The notes under the pieces: model-generated
What the model saw: the letters and a program-made list of their open reading frames with translations, nothing else
What the model was told of the DNA's origin: nothing
The model's database searches: none
Translations under genes and position numbers: made by a program
Shown: positions 1-18,200 of the stretch, piece by piece
Numbering within the stretch: the stretch's first letter is position 1
Layout: every line of letters starts with the position of its first letter
Source of the DNA: Chloromonas sp. AAM2
Lineage: Eukaryota > Chlorophyta > Chlorophyceae > Chlamydomonadales > Chlamydomonadaceae
Reading direction: 5' to 3'
Assembly: GCA_004335635.1 (NCBI GenBank)
Contig: QAXH01004372.1
Span: forward strand, 84,840-108,879
Length of the DNA stretch: 24,040 bases

Positions 1-126
1 ACCTGCTGTGGGCACTGAGATGACTGTGAGCAGCTTCTGCAGGGGCTGCACCACACCCAGCCCTACCTGCTGTGGGCACTGAGATGACTGTGAGCAGCTT
101 CTGCAGGGGCTGCACCACACTCAGCC
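1..126. repeat. 64-bp tandem duplication across a hydrolase exon end and its splice donor
   Basis: Positions 1-62 and 65-126 match at every base but one (57 versus 121). On the minus strand the unit holds the end of exon 6 of the hydrolase and its CAGCAG|GT donor, so a second copy of that donor lies at 2-1. The repeat may continue beyond the window edge. 64 is not a multiple of 3, so using the second donor instead of the first would shift the frame. Confidence 0.95.
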
Positions 127-3100
127 AGCCAATGAACGGCACCTGTGACAGCAGCAGTAAAACAGCACACGAAGCTATATACACAGTCCAGTGTGCAGCA
201 GTACGGGCAGGCCCCACCAGTCCTTTACCAGTAATGTGCTTGGTCTGCTTGTTTGAGCAACTTGCCAACTGTTGGCTCGTAGTGGTAGCAGAGATAAAGT
301 AGCAGATGCACCAAGCAGCGCTGGCATACCAGCATACTCTCCTACTTCCATAGAAGAACGCTTGCCCCTTTGGTTGCTGGCATGACCTAGTCACACTCAG
401 TGGGGGCCCCAGGCTCAACCACGTGTGCTCAAGAAGCATGAGCAAGCAGCATGAGCAAACCAAAAGCCACGCCTGCACTATCAGCACCTGTATTCATCAG
501 CATCATCATCATCATCAGCATCATCATCATCATCATTACATGGCTTTTCATGGTTCAACCCACGAAATACGCACCTGTATTGTCAGGACGCATCTGTGCT
601 AAACTGCACCACGCATCGCTGGGCATGTCAACGGGCACTTCAACACACAGTGCGGCCCACTTGTGCTAGTCAGCACCACACGTCAGGTGCTCAAATGTAT
701 CCGCACTGTAGCCCACATCGTGCCACATGGAGTGGACGCTGGGCTGCGCCCACCTCGACGGCGCATCAGCACACACATTGGCAGCATGTGGCTCCGCTCG
801 TGCTAAAGTGCACTACACCCGCCCACCATGCACCGGTCATGTCAAAAGGTCAACATGCTCACACCTGCGAAAGCCCCTCGGCATCACACCCAAGGTGCGG
901 GGTGGCCAGTGTGACGAAGTGACAGGGCCTCAGGCCGGCCACAGTGCCGGTGGAGGGATCAAAGGAGACTGCAGCCAGAAACATGGGATGGTGCCCACGT
1001 GTGCTTGATAGACTTGCTGATTCAGGATGGACAGACTCATACACACACTTTTGGCAGACGGAAACACGCAACAACTCTCAGTTCATGATTATCGTAGCTC
1101 ATGATTACCAACGCCGATGGTCCAAAAGCAGTTACGAATCTGATCTTTCCGTTTTACAAACTTCAGGTTTTCTGCACTGGTAACGGTTGGAATTAGGAAT
1201 TGCTGATTTTGAGCCACTCTGGCAATAGTGTTACAACTTAGTGTTACAACTTTTGCCTGTACACGGCACTTAGAGCTTGAGCTGCAAGGCAGACACTGTT
1301 CTGACTCAACGGCTTTACGAACCTCAGGTTGTCTGTGTACTTGTGAGGTCAAGCTGGTTACGGGAACTGCGGCATCATACTTCTTGATAACGCTTTCAGT
1401 GCATGGTCTTCACGGATGCTCACAGCCGTGCATGTCACGTATGCCATGGACTTGGCACTCACCACCAATGGCAAACCGCAGCAGCAGTCCACCCATTGAA
1501 TGCCCAACAACCTGCATGCAGCATGCATGGCAATGCATAAGCTTAATCACTGCTGATCGTCACCATCATGTTCACAGCATGGCGTTTGCAATCCAGTAGA
1601 AGCAGTGTAGAAGCAGCAGTCACAGACGTGTAGCTACTGCCAAACGAAGCAACAGCCTTTCCTAGGCTACGCCACGTGTGCGTTCCTTGTTCCTTGTTCC
1701 TTGTTCCTTTCTGCTATGGGCACCAGTCCACTGCGTGTATGTACCTACCTTGCTGGCATAAATGCTGCTTCAAATCGCTGCTCGCAATTACTAATCCTAT
1801 CCGTACCCAAGAACCTGCCGATTCTAGTGCCCGTCAAAATCGTGCACACATGCCCAGCAAAAGTGCATGCCATATGTGTGCGATAAGTCGGTGACTGTAG
1901 CTAACACATCAGTAAAAAATCCTGCATGACCACTACATATGTTCCCGATGTGTGGGTACATCGCTATCTTTGTGTGTGTAGCGGACCAAGCCCTGCCCAT
2001 ACGAGTGCCCATGCCCCTGCTGTTGCTGACCATAGAATGTGGGCACGTGCACCTGTGGGCACCCAATGCCATGGAGTGTGGGCACCCAATGCCATGGAGT
2101 GTGGGCACCCAATGCCATGGAATGTGGGCACCCAATGCCATGGAGTGTGGGCACCCAATGCCATGGAGTGTGGGCACCCAATGCCATGGAGTGTGGGCAT
2201 CCAATACCATGGAATGTGGGCACCCAATGCAAACATGGGCACGTGGCCATGTCTGTGCCTACCGATATACGTTGCAGCGAGGGGTGCTGCTTCACCACAG
2301 CGGCAATTTCGTCAGCCAACCGCCAGCCACAAACGTCAATGCCATCTGCGAGCATGGATATCGATGAAGACATGTTTGTCAAACACTAGTAGGGCCTTGT
2401 CGTGTTGTTGTAAAAATCTTGCACACATTTTACTTACTCATTTATGTTTTACAGGCATGCTTGCACACAAAGGATATGCAAGGCGGTTGCTTGCTGACGA
2501 TGTGTCTTATGTGCGTCTAACCCAAGGGCTGAAGGCAGGCATGCACGCACGGCTGCGGTGATGTGAGCCATGCAATTGGTCACCAAGGCGCTAGCACCCC
2601 GTCAGTCAGGCCTAGGCTGTCCTGTATGTGCCAGTAGTGACCAGAGTGCTGAGCAGTCCTCTCCAAAAAAATGGTGCAAACAAAAACGACAACAGCAGCC
2701 ACACCAACTTCTTTCTCGCAGCTCTGGTGGACGGTTCTGAAGGTGCCATTGCTGTCACTGCAGGAATGCTGTTGTGCTGTGACCCTGATCGTCATCTCAG
2801 AAGCCACCCAATTTTATGCACTTGTTTTTGTCATTGGTGACTCACCGTACGTGTCAGTGCGTCTGTTGACCAGGGATGGCCACAGCAGCACCTGCGCAGG
2901 TAAAAATATCACAACCATACTCAGGGAGGCACTTCCCTATCTTTTGACCTATACCAGGAGTAGGCCAGTTTCTTCACGGCTGTGGCCTAGGTACCCTCCA
3001 GGGAGATGACATTCAAATTCTGGGGCCATTCTGAGCTGGTCAGGAACGGCGGGGTTATACATAACTTTACTACTTAACACCCTAATGATACTGATACTCA

Positions 3101-3951
3101 CTAGTACTGACCTTCCCAACAAGCCCTGCTAAATCCTTTTAATTCCCATCTGCTCAGAACATTGATTAGAGGGGCACACACGACAATAGTAGTCCAGTTT
3201 TTGGGCATGGTGTTTGCACAAGCAAATCTGATGTAACAAGCAAATCTCTTTTTTTTTATGACGGTTTCCTAGAGGCGAGTGTTGACGCCTCAGTTTGACT
3301 AGAGTCGTGCTCTTGCGTATGTATGTGCGACTCTGCCTTAAGACCTGGGCGGGTCAAATGTTGGGTTGTGCTGAATGCAAGTCTTCTGGGCGGGTTTGGC
3401 TTTACATACGGACGACAGCCCTAAGACAGAAAGCCCCAGAACTGGCAAACTTCTTTTTTCAACTTTAGGGCATAGGACAGCTAAGCAAAAATGCTACCCC
3501 CCAAGGAAACATGTCTTTTCGTGTGCTGTGTAATTGCATGCAAGCTATCACTGACCTGATCCCCATCTAACTTTTTGCGCAGCTGTGCCAGAATCGTGTT
3601 CCAGTTCTCAGCATGGCCGAACAAGCCGTTTGCAAACACGATGAGATGCGTGGGCTGTGCTGGGGACCTTGTTGTTGCTCCTGTGGACGTAGGCATTGCT
3701 GTGACTGCAGCAGCTTTGAGTGGCCTTGGACCAACTTGAGCTGCATGGGGCGTGAAGATTCTAGCCATGAAAGCGGTGAAAGGGTTGTTGGCCATCTGGC
3801 TGTTGGGTGATTGGGACATGGTGGGATTTCCAGCTAGGAAGGCTGATGTGAGGTAGGGTGCGGCACGGATTAGGTCTGAGCTGCGGCCGAAAATGCCACC
3901 ACTCCTGGATAATTGTCGTGTGTCAAAGGTGGAGGTACTGGCATGGTGCAT
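67..3951 (-). CDS. DUF676-type alpha/beta hydrolase (putative serine esterase/lipase), 5' part, runs off left edge
   Basis: Six exons on the minus strand: 3951-3556, 2891-2846, 2345-2263, 1511-1463, 968-865, 142-67. All have GT-AG borders and matching phases, giving 251 residues before the window ends. Residues 101-112 read THLIVFANGLFG, the strand and oxyanion-side motif; plant members of DUF676 also have N-G-L where others have H-G-L (family knowledge). DTYDGIDVCG lies at the exon 2/3 join. Exon 4 carries the nucleophile elbow VVGHSMGGLLLRF, with Ser180 the likely catalytic serine. Exon 5 carries FVTLATPHLG, typical of the family, and exon 6 starts VPFIGW. The catalytic Asp and His must lie off-window. 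The ATG at 3951 has A at -3. The first 95 or so residues are Ser/Thr/Ala-rich and could include a targeting peptide, but later in-frame ATGs exist. It is divergently arranged with IFT52. Family call is firm; substrate unknown. Confidence 0.85.
495..543. repeat. CAT-rich microsatellite ending in CATTACATGG
   Basis: Runs of CAT broken by CAG triplets, in the intron between hydrolase exons 5 and 6. The ending CATCATTACATGG and the bases after it resemble two other CAT-rich tracts in this window, at 5736-5782 and 6283-6340. Confidence 0.9.
1682..1709. repeat. TTCCTTG heptamer repeat, about four units
   Basis: GTTCCTT is repeated four times in tandem in the intron between hydrolase exons 3 and 4. 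It is an ordinary short satellite with no sign of coding use. Confidence 0.85.
2055..2230. repeat. 23-bp minisatellite, seven full copies plus a partial eighth
   Basis: Copies start at 2055, 2078, 2101, 2124, 2147, 2170, 2193 and (partial) 2216. Each unit begins GTGGGCACCCAATGCC and contains the palindrome CCATGG. Copies differ at only a few bases (GAGT/GAAT endings; two changes in copy 7). Because 23 is not a multiple of 3, the array keeps several frames open on both strands and makes false long ORFs. It sits in a hydrolase intron, about 33 nt past the donor of exon 3 (exon end 2263, minus strand). Confidence 0.97.
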
Positions 3952-5403
3952 TTGAGGGGCTCTGTGTTGAGTCACGCACCAACACCACCATGCAGACTGC
4001 CCCTGCGTCGCCAAAGTGCGCACAGAAGTGAATCACAGTTGCGGCCAAGTATTTTGCCAGGAACGGTCGAGCTCACAAAATATACGCACCTGGTAAAGTG
4101 CAGAGGTGGCGTCGGCTGGAAGCCCTAGAATAAAAGAGGCTGCAACTGGGTACACCTATTGCCTGTAAACTCCGTGCTGTATGTGGGTGCTTGTCAGCCC
4201 GCCAAACCCGATCCGCCTGCCGGACGAGCGCAGCGGACAGAAACGTGCTCGCTTGAAAAAGCGCACGGGCGGGCTTCTTGCACGTCGAGAGTTCGTGCCC
4301 CAGTGTGCAGTCTGTGTTTCAAGAGGCTCTTCATACTGTTGATACTGTGCTTCACACCTTTCTCACGACACATCCAAAGACGCGTCCTTAGAGAACAAAC
4401 ACCTTCTCTGCTTGATTGCGAGGGTCCACCAGCACGCGGCCGTGCTGAGCACAAATGGTAACGTGCCAGCGGCTCTGACAAAGCGAGACATTGGTTCAAG
4501 CAGGACGTGAACAGCCATGGCCTTCTTCAACGATGGCGCGCAGGTGAGCCACAGCATGCAGGACAGGAGGTCACATGCATTCAATGGCAGGCCGCATGAA
4601 CAGGAATAGGCACACCGTGTGACTAGCATGTAGTCTGCATGGCTGCATTGGTGCCATGCTACAACATGTGGGGTGCACAGGGGGCTTGTGATCCCAAAAA
4701 AGGTCGTGAAACGGAAGCAGCAGCGTAGCCCTTGTGCATGTACTGATTATAGGAAAGAGGCACGTGCGCATGTGCACGTCGCACTCCAGCATTGGGTGCA
4801 ATTCAAGGCCACAGCGCACATGCCCGACAGAATGGCTGTCTGCAATGTTTCATTGATGCCACGCATGGAACACATTCCATGGAACCTCGTGCATGCCTCA
4901 CAGTCTAGTGCAATTACCCAGGCAACTCTCCACAATTGGCCTGATGAGCAACCCAACTACGCTAGTGTTTGAACAGTCTGGCCTGACTAGGTGCACAGCG
5001 GAATGTGATCTGACCTGCACTATCGTGTCCAGTGATTGTAATCTGGCCTCCCGCACTGCATGGCCATGCACCGCAATACTGGTCCAGGACTCTTGCATAG
5101 AAAGGGCTCGGCGTCCATGGCACCACACCAGGCAGCAGACAGCAGGCAGACGGTCAGGCGGCCGCACATCCTCACGTGTTGCATTCAAATTTTCGGGTTC
5201 TAGTAGCTGCACAAAGTATTTTTGTAATGTCTTGTACGAAATATGAACATGACCAGCAGTGCTGGTGTATGGCTCCCTTTGCTTCCCCAGCATCAGGACA
5301 TGGGCCGGGGGATAAGGGCTGTGTTATGAGCACGTTCATTGGCATTACGTAAGCGTTCCCATGTGCCTGTCTCGCCCCGCTTCCTCCCCCACAGGATCAG
5401 GAC
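3952..5403. other. head-to-head intergenic region between hydrolase and IFT52
   Basis: The start codons of the minus-strand hydrolase (3951) and plus-strand IFT52 (5404) face away from each other across 1.45 kb, so this stretch must hold both promoters and both 5' leaders. Overlapping open frames on both strands around 4160-4630 have no recognisable protein content. A polypyrimidine-AG acceptor at 5381-5394 suggests that IFT52 has an intron in its leader or an extra upstream coding exon. I see no clear TATA box. Confidence 0.6.
4517..4543 (+). other. IFT52: candidate first coding exon of IFT52 (nine codons)
   Basis: An ATG in good context (acagccATGGcc) opens MAFFNDGAQ and is followed at once by the donor CAG|GTGAGC. 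The next strong acceptor, TCCCCCACAG at 5385-5394, would join it in phase to GAT CAG GAC ATG, adding 12 residues before the internal Met at 5404. This is inferred only from splice signals and phase. The alternative is that 5404 is the true start and the upstream exon is untranslated or absent. Confidence 0.35.
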
Positions 5404-12574
<7,171 letters not shown>

Positions 12575-13721
12575 CCCAAGAACACTGTTTTGGCGTGATT
12601 GCTGGGTTTCGGATTTGCATGCTATCTGATTGATTCTCATGGACACCAACCGTGGGGCTGCAATGTGATTGTTTGCATAGCAGACGGTGCTCCTGAAGAG
12701 AGATTCAGTCCAGCCGACGTGCTGAGGGAACAGCTCAGCAGGAGCAGGAGGAGGCTTCCTTCAGGCTGGGATAGCTGGTCAAGGGCTGGTGGACGGGATC
12801 TAGAAAGAGCTCAGCGGCAATTTCCTATAGGCTGGGATTGCTTGTCTGCTCGCAACGCTTTCTTTTCATGTGTGCAGGGATCGCTTAGACTCACTTGCAC
12901 ATTGGAGTCAATTGGTGGAGGTTGAGAAAGGCACTAACGCACCAACTAACGCTCAAAGTGAGCATGTCCTGCACCTGCTGCTGCTGCAATGCTGCCGCTT
13001 GACAATTCAATCGGTTGTAGCCTTTACTACGGCCAGGAGCAGCGGTCACAATTGGCGTGATTGCTTGGAACTTCGGCACAGACACCCAACTACAACCATT
13101 TTGCTTTAGTTGACTTCGTTTGTCACCTCAGGCTCGCCCCGTGCATCCCAGTATCTGTGATGAGAAAAGGGTATGATGTCTCTTGATGCATCACTTGCAG
13201 TGAGAACACCCGTGACGGCAATCTCAGTCAGAACACACGTGTGGCTGTGGCGAGAAGGCTAGAAACTCGCATGGCAGCCAAGGGTGGGCGCACTAGTGCA
13301 TCAGTGGCACGTGATGGCACATGACATGTCAATTGGTACACAGCCAGCGTTGGGGAAGCGTGACGAGCCGTCGGTTACCTTAAGAAGGAAACATGACGAG
13401 CCATGATCTGAAGCAGGTCTGTAAGGCACTACACTGCTCCTAGACAAGACAGGGCAAGAAGCGCAAGCACACTATCTCATCTCATGCTTGTGTGCCATGG
13501 AAACATCTGCAGCCCCATACGTAAATTACATGCTATTGTAGTGTTGCTCCGTGGCAGGTCATGTCCTTGGAGCGTTGCCAGGTCACGGCTCACCACAAGA
13601 GCAATGGCAGCGTGTGAACACAGAGCCAGGACTGTGACAGCGCACATGCGCGCAATACCATGCTGCAAGTGTCATGACGTTTTGCCCTGTGGAAGGTGTG
13701 TGCACAACACTATGTGTGGTC

Positions 13722-13745
13722 AACACACACACTATATATATATAT

Positions 13746-13794
<49 letters not shown>
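13722..13794. repeat. (CA)n-(TA)n palindromic microsatellite
   Basis: CA repeats followed by TA from about 13733 to 13790 with one ACAC break, closing with ACACA. The long TA run is self-complementary and could extrude as a cruciform. Located between IFT52 and the glycosyltransferase gene. Confidence 0.95.
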
Positions 13795-13795
<1 letters not shown>

Positions 13796-13801
13796 CAGGA
13801 A

Positions 13802-13866
13802 GCCCACATGCACCAAGTGCGAACGCAAGCAAGCCATGTAAGGAACGAGGCTGGTTACTGTCCTAA
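13802..13866 (+). repeat. 65-bp dispersed repeat, copy B
   Basis: Direct, ungapped match to 7170-7234 (55 of 65). It starts eight bases after the (TA)n tract ends. Confidence 0.85.
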
Positions 13867-15211
13867 CAGAAGGCAACTGTGCTTGTATTGTGTCAGGATT
13901 GCAGAGCTGCAAGGCAGTAGGTGCAAGGCAAGGTTAGCTGCAGTGCTGGCAGTGAACGCGCCCATGTGAAGCGGTGCGCTTGCGTTGCACAGTGGCGTTG
14001 ATATTCTTTTGCCTCAAGCATGAGGTGGACTTACATGATGATTGAGAGGCCAAGCATCAACTGCCAACAGGAAGCAGGAGATGAGGAGACAACCACTGTT
14101 ATTGATGCTCGTCAAACAGAATCTAGTAGAGACACCCTTTGAAGCTTCCCTGTTCTGATTGCGCTGAAGAAGGCAGCATGGGTGCCTGGTGTTAGTGTAG
14201 AGCCGGTTAGGCGCTAGTGCGGACTCAAACTGGTCACAGTTCGGGTTATATGTACCTTCATGTGGCGCAAAATGCAGTGTGAACATGCGCAAGTCTGCCC
14301 TCGAGGGCAGCGAGGTCGTGTTGACTCAAGTTGCAAACAGCACATGCTTTGCTGCCCTGGGGGCCGTATTCTGGGTCTAGGCTACCATCACCTCACATGA
14401 TTCATTCACTTGATGTTGTGTCATCGGCTAACAACAGTGCCGGGGTGCAAGGGACCATAATAGCGATGTCAGGCCAAAGCTGTAGCATAGCTATGCAACA
14501 ACGGCAGTATTGGCATGCTGTGCAACTCTCCGATCGCAGCCATTCACCAGCTCCGGGTCAACGCGTGTCTCAGTCAATTCCTGCGCAATGGTACGACGGT
14601 CAACTCTCCCTCTTACCTTCCGCCCACCTCCGCCTGCGTTCACCCGTGTGCGAGGGCGTTAGCCATCTCGCAAACGAAATGGCATAGGATTATACGAGCC
14701 ACTGTATCAGTTGCGCATGCTACACTGCAACACTGTGGTGCCGTGCGCCTTCACCGCCCTCACCAACTACTGCCCAGGCGGCCGCCGAGGCAAACAAGAC
14801 GCACACAATGCACAGTTCGTTCTTTCAGTACCCTAGAATGCCAAGGGTGCGCAGTTTGCCAGTCCAAGCAAGTAACAGCCTCGTACGATGCACACGTTTC
14901 TTGCAGTGAACTTTGTGCCCCTCAGGGTGCCGTAAGCTGCATTTGAACGCTGCATTTGTTGGCAACACCCGCAACAGCACAGCGACAACGGCGGCCAGAC
15001 CTCCCAGACCCAAGTCAAGTCACTGCTACTGCGCTACAAACATTCCGTCCAAGGACCAGCAGAGTCCTCTGACCAGCAGAAGCAGCCCAGGCATCGCCTA
15101 GCAGCAACAGTCGTGCAGGAGTTCACAGCAACTTGCGTTGCTCGAACTCAAGACGTTGGGCTTGACACACGAGACATTCATTCAACCCGTAAGGCCATTC
15201 ACGCAGTAGCC

Positions 15212-18200
15212 ATGGAGTCAGTGGAGAGGTTGAGCTCTTGGCATGGCCGTGATCTAACCAGCTTCTGGTGTCAAACGCTGGGACGTGCCAAACATTCCAA
15301 TCGGCAAAAGACAGCCAGGCGCAGGCGCATCTCTTTCCTTGTAGCGGCCATCATCGTTACTCTGGCATTGGTTCCCACGGGCGTGTCGTCCAGTAATCAG
15401 CCGCTGGCCGGGGCTTGGCAGGGGCGCGACAGCACACAAATCTCTTCACGAAAGGTGCAGGGCGAAGTAACAGAAGTTCAAAGCGTGCTGCCCGCCGCTC
15501 TGACCGAGGAGCATGCACGTCGCGTTTACGCGTCTATGGCCAAGGCAAGAGCAGAAGGCACTGTTTGGATGCCTTTGGGGCTGCCGGAACAAGGTGGGTC
15601 GCATGCACATTTCAAATATTTACAACAGTGGCTACCTCTGCACGAACACCCGGCTTTTCAGTCAGCAACCATTACGTACATGGCTTAATCTGTCTTACAG
15701 GTGCATGTGAAGGTGACCTCTTACAAACAAACGCAGCAGAATGGACATGCACATGCTGCTGCGTACCCATGCTTCGAGCCAACATTTTTTCCCTACGTGG
15801 TACCGTACTTGCTGCAGGCGCAGCTGGACCTGAAATCCTGGACAAGGCCAGTTCAGGCTCCAACATGATGCAATTGGTAAACTGCCTCAACGATCAGTAC
15901 GTGCCCAAGAACATGACATGGGCTGCTGCTATGGCTGATGACCTGGCATCTACCAAGGTAAGGCAACCACTTCCATGCTGAGTGTTGGCCGCTCGTGTCC
16001 TGTGTCCTGTACCACTCGTCTGTCCTCAACTCTTTTCCTGGGCTATCACTTCCATGCAAGCTCGCTTCGTACTCATTCCTTGCATGCATGCTGGACTGTG
16101 CAGGTGGTCGGGGCATGGTGGACGACCAAGCAACGGCGTGTGCCCTTGACCGTTGTCACCCAGTCTACTGTGGACCGCATCCCGCAGCTGTACTCCCAAT
16201 GCAAGAGCTGGCGGGGTCCCCTCAGTGTTGTGCTCTACCAGGCCCTCTCACAGGAAACACTGGACAAGCTCACGCCTGAGAACGAAGAAATACTCAGGAC
16301 AGCACTGCTTCAGGTAGGAAAGGGTGCTGCCTTGTAACGACACGTGGGCTTGGGACAACAATGCAATGCCCTATGAGCTTATCAGAGGGTTGTAGCCCAG
16401 CACGTGCTCAGGCGTGCTGAACAGGCGGTATCATTGAGTTGTGCGCCAGAGTGGCAGTGAGTGCGCATGAATGAGAGCTAGCATGCCAGGTACACTAAGC
16501 GTCCCTGCTGCTCTACTGCCGAGCACCTCAGTCGTGTATGCAGGAGCTTGCAAGTGTCCTGTATGCAGCCATGCACGTAAGTGGCTTACGTACAGTGGCT
16601 CTCCCTGCTCCACCGATTGCCCAGCCTTAAGGTTGCATCTTCGCCACGACTTGTCAGTGTACTGTACGTGTGTTCAGGTATCGGGCTTCTTTGAGGACAT
16701 TGAGCAGGACCAAAGTGCGTGCATGCCCGACATCCTGCTAGTGTACGAGGTATTCACGGAGAAGCAGGCAACCATGCTCTACCCCATCAATCTGCTGAGG
16801 AACTTGGCACGACTCCAGGTGGGACGGTGCTCATGTGCACGCTACCTCTGAGAGAGGTCTGTACGTACTCATGTGCACTACCAGCTATTGCAGTGGCAGA
16901 CTCGTCACTGTGGGTCATGTGGGTACTCTGTGGGTCCTCAGGGGGGATGGAGACGCCAAGTTTTGCTGAGGTTGTAATCGCACAGTAGCCCCAAGGTTAA
17001 CAAGCTCTCTGGCTTCTGCATCAGCAACAAGGCTTAAAACATGGCCACGCCCTGTGCAGGCTCGCACGCCCATGCTTGCGCTTGTTGACGTGGACATGCT
17101 CCTGAGCGACAGCCTGTACTCAAGCCTGCTCTCGCCTTCAACGCAGCAGATGATGATACAGGTGCGTGTGACGAACGGTCTGGACTGGTTGGCGTGTGGT
17201 GATTGCAAGTGAGCAAAATGCAACCAGGACAGGCTTGAACATGTTTGCATGAGCATATTTGTCGTCAAGGTATGTACAGATCAGGGGAGACAAGGATTGC
17301 AGAGCTTGAGCCAGCACTGGTTTGCGTCAAGTGTTTGTGCCAACTCAGCTGGTACGGGATCATCATCGAGTGTGGCATCCAAGCAGTATGGGGTCATCAT
17401 TATCATTGTGTGCGCGTTGCTTTACACAGACCACCCAGTCCAAGGCTGTGTACGTGCTGCCGGCGTTTGAGACGTATGGAGCCACTCATGAGGCCGCAGC
17501 CCTGGCAGATATGTTGGTGGGACAGGATAAGGTGTGTAGGAGCTGATGGCACAACCAGTACTGTACTACTGTGTTGCACTTGGTGACAAACGGCACAAAG
17601 CTGTTGGTAAGGCAGGATTACTGTACATCCTCGCTATCAATACGAAGGTTGGCCGCCGACCTGAGCAGCTGCACACCACTGACCTGGACTGCACTAAGTT
17701 ATGAACGGAACAAGGCGCGTTGGTAAGCCAGGAGTTCCTGAATGCTTCATATAGATGCTGACAGGTTCGCAGAACGTGCTGTCAAATAAGAGTCAACTTG
17801 ACCTACATGTCTGGCAGGCAGTTGACACGAAACCTTGGCTGACCTCGACTTGTCTGCTTACTCGCATCCAGGATTTTCTCATCAGGGCTGTTGAGAGAGG
17901 CATTGCAGCGCCGTTCGACTCCAAGCGGTTCATTCTGGGCCACAACAGCACCAACTTTCCCCAGTGGTACAGGACAAATACAGACTACAAGATCAAATAT
18001 GGCGAAAGGTGAGCTTGTGGGGTAATGCAGGGTTTTATATTTATGATCACCGTGACAGGTTCTGCTCTGCGACAAATCATGAAACGTCTGGTGCAGGCAA
18101 GAAATTCAGTCGCACATGCGAGCAGTGCACGCATGGCGAGATGCGCTGTTTTCATCCCTGTCATGGCAGCAGTAAGAGAACTTATTGCTGCCAAGCACAC

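Larger units (their letters stand above)
12575..15211. other. intergenic region between IFT52 and the glycosyltransferase
   Basis: It should hold the IFT52 3' UTR and the promoter and leader of the downstream gene. TGTAA motifs are at 13420 and within 13837-13841. The word TTGGCGTGATTGCT occurs at about 12590 and 13052, with similar following bases. It also contains a (TA)n tract and dispersed repeat copy B. The open frame at 12599-12925 shows no family features and is not supported as a gene. Confidence 0.6.

Noticed and set aside
2055..2230. CRISPR-like regular repeat array
   Set aside because: There are no unique spacers; it is a direct tandem minisatellite in an intron of a eukaryotic gene.
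1824..2389. Several long open frames on both strands with repeated P-W-H/G-H-P-M motifs
   Set aside because: They are translations of the 23-bp minisatellite, whose length keeps multiple frames open; the segment lies in a hydrolase intron.
3481..4023. Longer minus-strand reading of hydrolase exon 1 starting at a GTG at 4023
   Set aside because: GTG is not a likely nuclear start; the first in-frame ATG is at 3951, and the part below 3556 lies beyond a GTCAGT donor.
4159..4629. Overlapping plus and minus open frames of about 90-100 codons
   Set aside because: Opposite-strand frames overlap, composition is mixed, and no domain or convincing start context is visible.
12599..12925. 108-codon open frame after IFT52
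   Set aside because: It contains a local repeat (AGGCTGGGAT... twice) and lies in the expected 3' UTR, with no family features.
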